Shown piece after piece: positions 16,016 to 24,477 of a stretch of DNA of 64,000 bases. The first letter of the stretch is position 1. Every line of letters starts with the position of its first letter. The stretch is from Pseudobdellovibrionaceae bacterium. Lineage in GTDB: Bacteria > Bdellovibrionota > Bdellovibrionia > Bdellovibrionales > Bdellovibrionaceae. Position numbers and translations under genes: made by a program. The notes beneath the pieces were generated by a model. It saw nothing but the letters and a program-made list of their open reading frames with translations, was not told where the DNA came from and made no database searches. The DNA is taken from the NCBI GenBank assembly GCA_019637955.1, contig JAHBUS010000007.1, forward strand, positions 181,434 to 245,433, written 5' to 3'.

Positions 16016-16222
16016 ATGGAACTCGCATTTGTTGTATCGGAACGAAATCAAGGAAAGGCCACTTACTCATCGAAGTGGTGGCCGTTTCTCAAGACAGTTT
16101 CGCAATGGATTTGTACGGCCACTAAAGGATTTTTCTCGGCCCTGTTTGTTCCCTCGTCAACCGATCAACAAATCGAGAAAAACCGCGAACGCGCCCGCGA
16201 ACTAATGGCGCGATCCTACTAA
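16016..16222 (+). CDS. Small hypothetical protein of the transfer operon
   Basis: A 68-aa protein with a GGAGG site. It has a Trp-rich amphipathic middle (WWPFLKTVSQWICTATKGFFSALFVP) and a charged tail (QQIEKNRERARELMARSY). It could be a small membrane-associated protein. No function is assigned. Confidence 0.55.
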   Translation: MELAFVVSERNQGKATYSSKWWPFLKTVSQWICTATKGFFSALFVPSSTDQQIEKNRERARELMARSY

Positions 16223-16238
16223 GGGAATGGGAGGAGTT

Positions 16239-16409
16239 ATGAAAAACGAAGAATTTGAAAGCGTTCACGCTCTACTCAAGAAAGTAAAAGAGGCACTCCG
16301 CAGATGGTACGCGACTGTCTCTGTCCGAGAGTTGACCGTCAACCATGCGCTTGTGGCTGAAATCGAAGCCTTGGAGCGAATGTTATCAAAAGTGGAGGTG
16401 GTGTCGTGA
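16239..16409 (+). CDS. Small hypothetical protein of the transfer operon
   Basis: A 56-aa, largely helical protein (MKNEEFESVHALLKKVKEALRR...). ATG 16239 is preceded by GGGAGGAG. Its stop overlaps the GTG start of the next gene by 4 bp, indicating coupled translation. Confidence 0.55.
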   Translation: MKNEEFESVHALLKKVKEALRRWYATVSVRELTVNHALVAEIEALERMLSKVEVVS

Positions 16410-16636
16410 CGAGCAAACCCAATGCAACGCCCACCCAAGTCGATGTGGAGTTCTACCGCTTCTTGCAAGAGGTCGCACAGCGACTCAAGGACCAATACCT
16501 CAAAGAACACGGATCGGAATTTAAGTTCGGCACGTTCAGATTCGTGTTTCACAAGGGCCGCTTTCAAGGTGTTGAGGAGTGCTTGCGGAACAAAAAATAC
16601 TTCAGCCCCAACCGAGAAATAGATCAAGAAGAATAA
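16406..16636 (+). CDS. Small hypothetical protein of the transfer operon
   Basis: A 76-aa protein with a GTG start overlapping the previous stop. Contains VDVEFYRFLQEVAQRLKDQY and GTFRFVFHKGRFQGVEECLRN. No recognised domain. The operon context and coupling make it a real gene. Confidence 0.55.
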   Translation: MTSKPNATPTQVDVEFYRFLQEVAQRLKDQYLKEHGSEFKFGTFRFVFHKGRFQGVEECLRNKKYFSPNREIDQEE

Positions 16637-16646
16637 GGAGGACTTT

Positions 16647-16799
16647 GTGTCTAACGAGATCGAAGAAAAATTTAAGAAAATTTTGACCAGCTTATCTGAG
16701 CGCGAACTGAAAAACCGCGCTCTAGCGAAACAAACCCTGCGAGTCAAAACGGCCATCGAGTATTTGAAGGCCATGACAAAGAACAAAAAGGGAGCCTAG
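16647..16799 (+). CDS. Small helical protein upstream of the coupling protein
   Basis: A 50-aa protein starting with GTG 16647 six bases after AGGAGG and ending 3 bp before the coupling-protein ATG. The sequence begins MSNEIEEKFKKILTSLSERE and ends KAMTKNKKGA, charged and helical throughout. It is easily missed because of its size. The strong ribosome site and tight packing support it. Confidence 0.55.
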   Translation: MSNEIEEKFKKILTSLSERELKNRALAKQTLRVKTAIEYLKAMTKNKKGA

Positions 16800-16802
16800 A
16801 TT

Positions 16803-19800
16803 ATGACGCAAAGACAGAGCGACATTCCTCTCCCGTTGGCTATCGCCGCACTCTTCGCTGTTGTACTGGCTTATGTGTACTTTACACATTTTCGGTTTCA
16901 TCCCGTTGAGCTTTCCGAAGGATTGAACCTGGCCGAGAAGTACGCCGAGGGTGTTTGGTTTTCGCTTTGTGCATTAGCGGTCAATCTGACGTTTATCGCC
17001 GCTCTCCTCAAGCGTGGCATTGGGCTTAATCGCCAAGGAAGTCGCTTAGCTCTGCTTGAAGGACGCAAACGCGGAGGCCGCCTCGGACGAAATGAAGTTC
17101 TCTCCCTTCTTATTGCCGTTATCAGCTACGTCGGGATGACGAAGGTTTTACGGCAATCTTTCGTGACCGAGGTGGCCCCGCTTGTGGGTGAGAATTTCAT
17201 CCGGTGGATTGATGTTACGGTTAGCGGCAATCTCGCTGTTTTCTGCGGAATTATCGCCTATATGCTGTTCGGACTACTGAAGAACATCCGATTTTCTGCA
17301 CTCAACGAACATAAATTGGAAAAGCCTGAAATTGAACGTGGTGAGTTGGTGTTAGGCACCACTCCCGGTAACATCGGGCAAGAAAACAAAGATGAATCGT
17401 GGGTGAAGATCCCTGGCCGTGGACTCAATGGTGGCATTTTCATTTCCGGTTCTGTCGGAAGTGGCAAGACCCAAGGAACCATTCTCAGGTATTTGTCTCA
17501 AATTCTTGAAGCCGGAGAACTAGCTCCGGCTATTCTCGCGGTCGATCCCAAGCGAACATTCTTAAGAGAGGCAGAAGCCATCATTAAACGTGCGGGCCTT
17601 GGAGATCGGATCGTGAAAATATCCCTCAAAGGCTCTCACAGCTTCAATCCCGTTTACGTCAAGAATGCCCTTCAAGATTCACGTTTCGTTGATCTCGCAG
17701 AGATGGTGCGCTCGGCGGCGGTGAACTTCATGGGAAAATCTTCTGATTCTCCATTCTGGGACGTATCTTCCTCGCATTTGGTTCGCAATACACTTGCGTA
17801 CTGCGCAGCCAAGCACGGCTACTTTACACTTTTGGACCTCTACCAAACGATTGTGCGAGCTTCAAAAGAAGATTTAGCCGCCGATCTGAAAGAATGTATT
17901 GCCAATGGAAATTTCACTGAAGAGGAGACGTTCAATATCGGGCGTTCCATCGAGTATTTTGAAAACGAATACTCGCAGCTTGAAGATCGCGTGCGAACAG
18001 GGATTGTTGCGACCAGCACGGCCTTCATCAATCAGTTCCAAGAATTTGCGGCCAGTCGCGTATTTTGTCCATCGCGGAAGCATTTGACGATTGGTTCAAT
18101 GGAAGAACTGATTCGTCAAAAGAAGATTCTGCTTTTTGACGTGAATCAGCCAGGACTTGCTCGCTCGATGGGAACTTTTGTGAAGCTCCACTATGAGCAG
18201 GCAGTTTTGAATCTTTTACCGGAGCTGAAAGAACAGAACGCTCCATGCACAACCGCGCTGATTATCGACGAGTATCAGGACGTGGTGACTTGTGGTGGTG
18301 GCGGTTCCATCGGTGATGAAAGTTTCTTGGCGAAAGCCCGCGAATCAAAGCCCGCTGTTATTGTCGCTACTCAGTCCCTCAGTTCGCTAATGAACTCGGT
18401 TGGGAGCCAACGTCCGGCGTTGGAGCTGGTGCAAAACTTCCGAACGCGGATTGCGTGTCACTCGTCGGACCTTGAAACGATCAAGCTCTTTCAGGAGCTT
18501 GCCGGAAAAGAGGACGTAGAGAATCAAACACGCTCCCTGTCGGAAACAGCGCAATCGGCAAAGCTCAACATCTTGGCTGGTGGGTTTGATTCCGAAAACG
18601 CTAGCATTAACGAGTCCGTGAGTCGCGGTATTCGCCGAGAGGATGCGGTAACTGGTAAAGAGTTTTCGCGTCTTCGTACATTTGAAGCATTTGCGCAGGT
18701 GTTTGACGGAATTGAAACGCAATTCATCAAGCTCTATCTCAAACCCCATTTCTTAAAGCAGATCAACACCAAGCACGAAAGTGTACTTGAGATTCTGCGA
18801 GTTTCGACAAAGGGAGGTTTTCTGGAAAAATTAAAATCAATCAGACGGAATCTAAAGGCGATCATTGCGTCGCTCTTTATGGCGGGGCCTGTTCAGGGAG
18901 CCGTTATTCCTAATGTCTGCACAGTGGCAAGTTCTCCTGCGTTTTCATCTTGTTTAGAGCTGAATATCGGCGGTTGCACTTGCGGATTCCCGCCACATCC
19001 TTGTGCCTCCATTTCTTACTACGTCCCGCAGTCCTACATCGAGGTGTGGCCGGAACCGAGAACGAGCTACTTTAGTGCGGTCCCCGGAGCTGCCGCTCAG
19101 CTTTCAAAAATCCTACCACGTCCCTTTGGTGCTGAAGGCGACGACGACACGCAGAGTTTTCAAGCAAGAACGATTGCCGTTCCGCTTGCGGGCTTGGTCT
19201 TTCAAACAATGCCAGCCGGAGGGACGCGAATGGAAAAAATGTGTTTCGACGGTATGAGTGAGCACTTTGGCAGCCATTGGGACACAGGTAAGGCCGATCT
19301 TCTCCAACCCACTTTTCTTGCGTGGAGTGCGGCTCCAAAAGCCTGTCTCTTAAAGGGTGCCGCAACATCCGTTAGTGGTGATGGAGGCGCGGGCTTTTCG
19401 CCAGATTCAGCAATGTGTAGCTTTCCGCTCCCAAAGATCGACGTGTTCCCTCCGAGTTCGCATCCTGTGTGTAACGGATGGGGCGTCTTTTTTCCTCGCT
19501 ACGGAACTTACGCAGGGCCAGCTTCTATGACAGGTGCTTTGATGATTGCATCACGAATCAAGAGCCTTTCTTCGGAAGTCTTGAAAACGATGCCCGCTAG
19601 TCCCGATGAAAAATGGCAAATGATTTATCCGCAATCGAGTTCGTGCTTTCGCGAAGGGCAAAATGTCGGAGTTCTTGAAACTGTCAAAAATGCGAGAGAA
19701 ACCATGCGTCTCACAAACGGGAAACTTAAGGGCTATTTGTTCGTTGTCTGGAAAAGAACTTCGACCTGCCAGGATATGCCCGCAGCTATTCAAGCAAAGG

Positions 19801-19844
19801 CCGCAGCCCTTGCGATCCCGGCGGCGTGTGGAGGTATGAAATGA
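16803..19844 (+). CDS. VirD4/TraD coupling ATPase fused in frame to TraU
   Basis: A 1013-aa frame made of two normally separate conjugation proteins. Residues 1-670 are a type IV coupling protein: N-terminal membrane segments, Walker A SGSVGSGKT (about 214-222), Walker B LIIDEYQD (about 486), then IVATQS. Residues about 690-1013 resemble F-type TraU: cysteine-rich start, YYVPQSYIEVWPEPRTSYF, FFPRYG and late Cys residues. Between them KSIRRNLKAIIASLFMAGPVQGA looks like a signal peptide. It is preceded by AAAGGGAGG (18809-18817) and an in-frame CTG at 18822, so TraU may also be made separately. The coupling half links the relaxosome to the channel; the TraU half belongs in the periplasm. Confidence 0.85.
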   Translation: MTQRQSDIPLPLAIAALFAVVLAYVYFTHFRFHPVELSEGLNLAEKYAEGVWFSLCALAVNLTFIAALLKRGIGLNRQGSRLALLEGRKRGGRLGRNEVLSLLIAVISYVGMTKVLRQSFVTEVAPLVGENFIRWIDVTVSGNLAVFCGIIAYMLFGLLKNIRFSALNEHKLEKPEIERGELVLGTTPGNIGQENKDESWVKIPGRGLNGGIFISGSVGSGKTQGTILRYLSQILEAGELAPAILAVDPKRTFLREAEAIIKRAGLGDRIVKISLKGSHSFNPVYVKNALQDSRFVDLAEMVRSAAVNFMGKSSDSPFWDVSSSHLVRNTLAYCAAKHGYFTLLDLYQTIVRASKEDLAADLKECIANGNFTEEETFNIGRSIEYFENEYSQLEDRVRTGIVATSTAFINQFQEFAASRVFCPSRKHLTIGSMEELIRQKKILLFDVNQPGLARSMGTFVKLHYEQAVLNLLPELKEQNAPCTTALIIDEYQDVVTCGGGGSIGDESFLAKARESKPAVIVATQSLSSLMNSVGSQRPALELVQNFRTRIACHSSDLETIKLFQELAGKEDVENQTRSLSETAQSAKLNILAGGFDSENASINESVSRGIRREDAVTGKEFSRLRTFEAFAQVFDGIETQFIKLYLKPHFLKQINTKHESVLEILRVSTKGGFLEKLKSIRRNLKAIIASLFMAGPVQGAVIPNVCTVASSPAFSSCLELNIGGCTCGFPPHPCASISYYVPQSYIEVWPEPRTSYFSAVPGAAAQLSKILPRPFGAEGDDDTQSFQARTIAVPLAGLVFQTMPAGGTRMEKMCFDGMSEHFGSHWDTGKADLLQPTFLAWSAAPKACLLKGAATSVSGDGGAGFSPDSAMCSFPLPKIDVFPPSSHPVCNGWGVFFPRYGTYAGPASMTGALMIASRIKSLSSEVLKTMPASPDEKWQMIYPQSSSCFREGQNVGVLETVKNARETMRLTNGKLKGYLFVVWKRTSTCQDMPAAIQAKAAALAIPAACGGMK

Positions 19845-21019
19845 TCGGCCTTCAGAACGAACACGGCATTACAGTCGTAAAACGCAGGACTGCGGAAGAT
19901 TTACTTCTGGACGAGGGGCCTTATGCGCAACTTCTAAAAGAAGTGGTCGCGGCGGCAAAGTTGCGTGGCGCGAGCGATATTCATATTGAGCCGAACGAGT
20001 CTGGCGTTGCCTTGAGATTCCGCGTAGACGGAAATCTATCGCTTTACAAGCAAGTGGATGTGCAACACCGAGAAAGTCTGATCCTGGAAGTAAAGCGCAT
20101 TTTCGGTCTTGCTATCGGTGTGAGTGGAAGACCGCAGGATGGCCGTGCGGCTCTGCCGACTTATAGACTTGATCTGCGCGTGAGCCTTCTTCCGACCCAT
20201 TTCGGAGAAAAGGTGGTCATGCGTCTTCTGAATCTCGATGCGACCTTTGAAATTGCGGAATTGGGATTTACGACTGTCGAAAAGAAGATTCTTGAGGCCG
20301 CAATTCATCTTGAAGATGGCGTGGTGGTGATCTCTGGTCCGACCGGAAGCGGAAAGACGCGCACCTTGTACGCGCTTCTTAAGGCGATTGGCCCCAAAAA
20401 GTTCAATATCGTAACTTTGGAAGATCCGATTGAATATCGCATCGAGGGGTTAAACCAAGTCCAGGTTTCGCAGAAGATGACGTTTGCAGATGCCTTGCGC
20501 TCAGTTCTTCGCCAAGACCCAGATGTGATTTTAGTTGGCGAAGTCCGCGATGCTGAAACGGCAAAACTCTGTTTCCAAGCGGCTGAAACCGGACATTTAG
20601 TATTCACCACGCTACACGCGAACGGAGCAACAGAAGTCATTGAACGACTTTACGGGCTTGGTGTTGAGCGTTTGGTGCTCGAATCGAATCTAAGGCTATC
20701 GGTCGCGCAGAGACTTGAGCAAAAGGTTTGTAAATCTTGTGGTCACACTATTGATGGCGACGGTCTCTTAAAAATTAAGAAAGCCTTTTCCACCTCACCG
20801 CAATTTGATCCGAAACTTTTGAGAACAAAAAATTACGAGGGCTGCGCCGAGTGTACTGATGGTGTGAAGGGTCGCGTTCCGGTACTCGAATGGGCCAATT
20901 TTGAAATCCAAAACGGAAACCGTCAGGTGAAGGTTCATCAGAGCCTTGAAGATGCGCGAGTCATCCGCGCCTTTACGGGCGACATCGACGGTTTGGAGGT
21001 ATTTCGTGAAACTGTTTAA
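19841..21019 (+). CDS. GspE/PulE-like secretion ATPase
   Basis: A 392-aa hexameric-type ATPase. N-terminal DIHIEPNESGVALRFRVDGNL is the N2 fold of GspE/PilB. Walker A is GPTGSGKTRT, then the Asp box TLEDPIEYRIEGLNQVQV, Walker B DPDVILVGEVRDAETA, the His box TTLHANGATEVIERL, and a C-terminal zinc region CKSCGHT...CAEC. This is the type II secretion/type IV pilus lineage, not canonical VirB11. ATG 19841 overlaps the previous stop (ATGA) and has GGAGG. In this operon it probably powers pilus or channel assembly. F-type systems normally lack such an ATPase. Confidence 0.9.
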   Translation: MIGLQNEHGITVVKRRTAEDLLLDEGPYAQLLKEVVAAAKLRGASDIHIEPNESGVALRFRVDGNLSLYKQVDVQHRESLILEVKRIFGLAIGVSGRPQDGRAALPTYRLDLRVSLLPTHFGEKVVMRLLNLDATFEIAELGFTTVEKKILEAAIHLEDGVVVISGPTGSGKTRTLYALLKAIGPKKFNIVTLEDPIEYRIEGLNQVQVSQKMTFADALRSVLRQDPDVILVGEVRDAETAKLCFQAAETGHLVFTTLHANGATEVIERLYGLGVERLVLESNLRLSVAQRLEQKVCKSCGHTIDGDGLLKIKKAFSTSPQFDPKLLRTKNYEGCAECTDGVKGRVPVLEWANFEIQNGNRQVKVHQSLEDARVIRAFTGDIDGLEVFRETV

Positions 21020-21761
21020 TTTTATGATTTGGCTACTTATGCCGCTTGCCGCCCTTGCGGGTGAAGTCTCGTTTTTTGACTCCAAGATCGACTATTGGGG
21101 CGAAAACAAAAAAACGACCAACAACTCCCCCTTGATTGTTGAAAAGACGGAAGCCCCGGAGGGCGGTAAATTTCCTTGGAAAACCTTTCTTGATCCGAAG
21201 AACAAGGAGTTCTTCAAAGAGGGCGACTACACGCCGCCCGAACCGTTCATGGAGATTGCTCGCAATCCATCAGACGAGAATATCAAGAACTGGTTTGAGT
21301 TTATGAAAAAGAAAAATGAATTAGCCCGAAGGCTCGATGAGCGCGTGAGAGAATATCTGGTTAAAAATGGTCAACCCCTTTCCATTCAGCCGGATGCTTT
21401 GGCGTCTCCTTCCAAAGCCTCTCCACGCGCTCAAGGGCCACTTGATACCGCCAGATTCAAAGTCAGGATGTACTTTGAATCGACCTGCCCCCATTGCAGG
21501 AGAATGTTTGGTGTCCTCAAGCGCCTTCAGGATGAAGGCGTTGAGGTACACGCTTTACAGATCGACCGTGGGCCTGTGCCCGCAGATGAAAAAGTCGTTC
21601 CTCTTGGTGTAGCGACACAAGAAGAGATCAAAAAACACGGAATCAATGGCGTTCCGTTTCTTGTGGTTGCAGACACGAAGAGGAAAGCATTGTTACCACC
21701 GATTCAGGGGTATCACGACTATGAGGATGTCGTAAGCCTCCTCAAAAGTGCAAGTCAGTAA
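21006..21761 (+). CDS. traF: TraF/TrbB-like periplasmic thioredoxin-fold protein
   Basis: A 251-aa protein with a signal peptide (MKLFNFMIWLLMPLAALAGE), an N-terminal TraF-type region (FPWKTFLDPKN...EIARNPSDENIKNWFEFMKKKNELARRL) and a thioredoxin fold with CPHC (Cys160/163) and cis-Pro region NGVPFLVV. It probably makes or shuffles disulfides in the cysteine-rich TraU, TraH or pilus proteins. GTG 21006 follows GGAGG and overlaps the ATPase gene by 14 bp. Confidence 0.85.
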   Translation: MKLFNFMIWLLMPLAALAGEVSFFDSKIDYWGENKKTTNNSPLIVEKTEAPEGGKFPWKTFLDPKNKEFFKEGDYTPPEPFMEIARNPSDENIKNWFEFMKKKNELARRLDERVREYLVKNGQPLSIQPDALASPSKASPRAQGPLDTARFKVRMYFESTCPHCRRMFGVLKRLQDEGVEVHALQIDRGPVPADEKVVPLGVATQEEIKKHGINGVPFLVVADTKRKALLPPIQGYHDYEDVVSLLKSASQ

Positions 21762-21781
21762 GTTTTAAGAAGACACTCATT

Positions 21782-21860
21782 AAGCCGCCACTACAAAGGC
21801 TTGTGGGTCTAAAAAATAATTTATGAAGTCGCTCTTACCACAACAAAGGCGAGCCACTTC
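21782..21860 (+). other. Structured mRNA leader before the pilin gene
   Basis: Two hairpins. One has stem AAGCC/GGCTT around CCACTACAAA (21782-21802). The other has a 10-bp arm pair 21825-21834/21851-21860 (one mismatch) around TTACCACAACAAAGGC. The segment CCAC-N-ACAAAGGC recurs in both and again before the gene at 34679. The pilin SD (AAAAAAGGAG) follows directly. Confidence 0.5.
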
Positions 21861-21880
21861 GAGCAAAAAAGGAGTTATCC

Positions 21881-22321
21881 ATGCTCGGAGCACGTCTATT
21901 GTTGTGCGGATCGTTGACTAACGGCTCAACGACCAAAAGTCCTAATCCCAAGAATCATGAAACGTGGTTCATCTTTATTATCGTCACACTGCTTGTGGCG
22001 TTCGTGGTGAATGCGCCCGCGTTCGGTGCGACACGCATTCCCGGAGCAGACGCGAGTGACAAACTCGAAGCTGCGGGAACGCTGCTAAGAATTGTTGATT
22101 CGGTATTGTTCTCCTGGGGCGCTCGAATCTTCGCAGGCCTTTGTGTGATGTCCGCTGGCTGGAACCTCAAAGAGCAACGCTTCGGCATCGCCGTTCTATG
22201 TGTGGTCGCGGCCATTGTTCTCGGCACGGCTCCGACTTGGGTCAAAAACATTTTTGACATCGGCGGCGGTGGCGGCGTGTTTTCATTGATCCAGCCCGCA
22301 AAGGAGTTCTTGAGTGCTTAA
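21881..22321 (+). CDS. Conjugative pilin, VirB2/TraA-type
   Basis: A 146-aa protein. A long leader ends in FIFIIVTLLVAFVVNAPAFGA, then a mature chain of about 97 residues with two hydrophobic segments (VDSVLFSWGARIFAGLCVMSAGW and FGIAVLCVVAAIVLGTAPTWV) and a Gly-rich turn GGGGG. Size, leader and two membrane helices match VirB2/TraA pilins. It has a strong SD and immediately precedes a TraL-like gene, the usual F-type order. Confidence 0.8.
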   Translation: MLGARLLLCGSLTNGSTTKSPNPKNHETWFIFIIVTLLVAFVVNAPAFGATRIPGADASDKLEAAGTLLRIVDSVLFSWGARIFAGLCVMSAGWNLKEQRFGIAVLCVVAAIVLGTAPTWVKNIFDIGGGGGVFSLIQPAKEFLSA

Positions 22322-22628
22322 GCAAGAACTTCTGAAAGCCAAACATTCGTCTCTCGTAAGTCAGACTATTGATTCGCCGATCATGGTTTTTGATTTCTGG
22401 GAGCTATCGGATGTGTTCGTGGCTCTCTTCATCATCTTAATCTTCGGAGTGCTGTTTTACTCCTGGCTCACGATGTTCACGTTGCTGTCTCTGTGCTTGG
22501 GCGCGGGGCCAGTTATCAAGAAGAAATACCCGAAAGGGATTTTCTTTCATTGGCCGTATGCACGGCTTCGCATGGACCTTCCGGGACTGCTGAACCCGCG
22601 AGGGAACGCACGGCGATTTTCAGACTAA
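22314..22628 (+). CDS. traL: TraL/VirB3-like membrane protein
   Basis: A 104-aa protein with two adjacent hydrophobic stretches (FVALFIILIFGVLFYSWLTMFTLLSLCLGAGPVI) followed by a basic tail, KKYPKGIFFHWPYARLRMDLPG, as in TraL. GTG 22314 overlaps the pilin gene by 8 bp. It helps anchor the pilus assembly complex in the inner membrane. Confidence 0.75.
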   Translation: MLKQELLKAKHSSLVSQTIDSPIMVFDFWELSDVFVALFIILIFGVLFYSWLTMFTLLSLCLGAGPVIKKKYPKGIFFHWPYARLRMDLPGLLNPRGNARRFSD

Positions 22629-22674
22629 GGAAAGGAATTAGAAAAATGGAAATAACAAACCAAACGGAGGACGT

Positions 22675-22923
22675 ATGGAACAAAAGCAAGAAGAACAACA
22701 ATTCAAACGTTACGAGCGAAAGCCCACTTTCGATATGCGCGCAAAACTTTCACGCGATGGTCGTTACTGGATTATCGAGCGTATTGAAACGTGGATTCTC
22801 CCAGCTAACTACCTGGATGCGATCACTAAGAATCATGCTGCTCAACAAAATCAGCCCGATGGTGAGTCGGCAGACACAAAACCTAAAAAGAAAGGCAAAC
22901 GAGATGATAGCAGCAATGGATAA
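22675..22923 (+). CDS. Small hypothetical protein between traL and traE
   Basis: An 82-aa protein with a GGAGG site. It has a polar start (MEQKQEEQQFKRYERKP), a central RDGRYWIIERIETWILPANYL and a Lys-rich tail. It overlaps the traE gene by up to 20 bp. No family recognised; probably a transfer-system accessory. Confidence 0.6.
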   Translation: MEQKQEEQQFKRYERKPTFDMRAKLSRDGRYWIIERIETWILPANYLDAITKNHAAQQNQPDGESADTKPKKKGKRDDSSNG

Positions 22924-23614
22924 GGGCATCGAGGCCGCACAGGTTATAACTCCTCCGGTCGGAGTGTATCAAGGAGTTGATCTGCGGGTTCTTCCCAAAT
23001 TCGTTGCTTTCAAGGCCGCGATGCTGAAGCAAAAACTGACTTTACAGTACGTTCTTGCCATTCATCTTGCGGCTTTTGGGATGAACTTTGCGCTTTCGCG
23101 CTACGAGATTCACGGCCTTGAGAAGAAGTTACGCGAGAAAGAATACATTCTTGCGCCGGGTGTGATGGATTTTACACCCGCGTCTCCTCAGTCCGTTTCG
23201 GACTCGTATGTGGTGAACGCTGCAATGACTTTCCTTGGAATGCTTGGAAACGTGAACGCTGCCAATATCGACGAACAGTACAAAAGACTTTCGTCGTTTA
23301 TGAGTGCCGAGCTTGCGATTCAGTTTGAGGAAGAGGCGCGAGAATGGCGCGAAACCGTCAAGCACGAAAACATCTCAGAAATTCTACGCATCACAGACCG
23401 CGAGATCGTCTCTGGTGAAAACGGATTCTACAAGGTCATGGCCATTGCGCAACGGGAACGATATTCCAACTCCGAAAACTTAGGCCGTGTGGACGAGATC
23501 ATTGAAATGAATCTACGTCTGGTTCCTCCGGTTCAGGGCAAGGAATGGTTTATGGAGATTACGACGCTGAAACGTGGCCGAGCTGATGGATTCAAAGCAA
23601 AGGGAGGAAAATAG
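22904..23614 (+). CDS. traE: TraE-like (VirB8-class) inner-membrane protein
   Basis: A 236-aa protein with one N-terminal membrane segment (LTLQYVLAIHLAAFGMNFALS) and a periplasmic domain with the TraE pattern: an SVSDSYVVNAAMTFLGMLGNVNAANIDEQYKRL helix region and beta segments REIVSGENGFYKVMAIAQRERY...VDEIIEMNLRLV. ATG 22904 has AAAGG upstream; ATG 22916 is an alternative. TraE bridges the inner-membrane and core complexes. Confidence 0.75.
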   Translation: MIAAMDKGIEAAQVITPPVGVYQGVDLRVLPKFVAFKAAMLKQKLTLQYVLAIHLAAFGMNFALSRYEIHGLEKKLREKEYILAPGVMDFTPASPQSVSDSYVVNAAMTFLGMLGNVNAANIDEQYKRLSSFMSAELAIQFEEEAREWRETVKHENISEILRITDREIVSGENGFYKVMAIAQRERYSNSENLGRVDEIIEMNLRLVPPVQGKEWFMEITTLKRGRADGFKAKGGK

Positions 23615-23615
23615 T

Positions 23616-24476
23616 ATGGAAAAGTCAATCGGAGTCCTAAACTTTGAAAGCATCGCTGGCCTTTTGCAAAAAGCCATAGTCACGCTTTCTATCGGACTCT
23701 ATTTTATCTTCGTCGTTTTTTTCGCCCTTCTGCTTTCGAGCAGAGCCGAAGCTAAAACAGTCATCTATGGATCAGGAATGGAGCAAGTACGAATCAAGTA
23801 CGGTGCTCCAACTGTCTTTCGTTTTCAAAAGGCCGTGCAGACGATCACGGGCGCGGGTCGTCTTCAAGTGGAACCCGCGAACAAACTCGATCCAAACTAC
23901 AAGATTTTGAGCGTTGATCCTCGATTCACCAACGGGGTCAATGAAGTCACGTTTTTTCTCACGGACAATTCTGTAGTGAGAACGAAGATTCTTGTAAGCC
24001 CCAATGATCCGGCTGCGGATTCGTTTTACGACTTCAAGGGCCGAGACTCTGACGACATTGCTGATGAAAATGCACCGCCGATGACGGAAGTCGAACTTCT
24101 TAAAGCCATGTACCGTAGTGAAGGAATACCCGGTTACAAACTCGTTCGCACTTCGCAAAGCTTTCCGTCAAAAAACGGAAATGGCAGCGTTGAGCTTTTG
24201 AGGATTTACCAAGGTAATCCCTTTAACGGCTACGTCTTCAAGATCAGAAACACGAGCTGGCGCAAGAATCTTGAGATCGACGTTCGACACATCACCGTGG
24301 GGAATCCGAACATGGCGATTCTTTCCCAAAGCGACGAGTCCACGCTGTTCCCAAAAGGAAAAGGTATCAATGAAACTCTCGTTCGTGTGGTCGCAAAAAA
24401 CACGTCTTCAAGTCGTGACGTAGTTCTCGCAATGGAGTCAGAAGAGGTCGAAGAAAAAACCAAAGGAGGAAAGTGA
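23616..24476 (+). CDS. traK: TraK-like (VirB9-class) secretin-domain protein
   Basis: A 286-aa protein with an export signal (VTLSIGLYFIFVVFFALLLSSRAEA) and beta-rich sequence after it (KTVIYGSGMEQVRIKYGAPTVFRF...NEVTFFLTDNSVVRTKILV), typical of TraK and the outer-membrane core. ATG 23616 has AGGGAGG. It is located between traE and traB as in F. Confidence 0.8.
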   Translation: MEKSIGVLNFESIAGLLQKAIVTLSIGLYFIFVVFFALLLSSRAEAKTVIYGSGMEQVRIKYGAPTVFRFQKAVQTITGAGRLQVEPANKLDPNYKILSVDPRFTNGVNEVTFFLTDNSVVRTKILVSPNDPAADSFYDFKGRDSDDIADENAPPMTEVELLKAMYRSEGIPGYKLVRTSQSFPSKNGNGSVELLRIYQGNPFNGYVFKIRNTSWRKNLEIDVRHITVGNPNMAILSQSDESTLFPKGKGINETLVRVVAKNTSSSRDVVLAMESEEVEEKTKGGK

Positions 24477-24477
24477 T

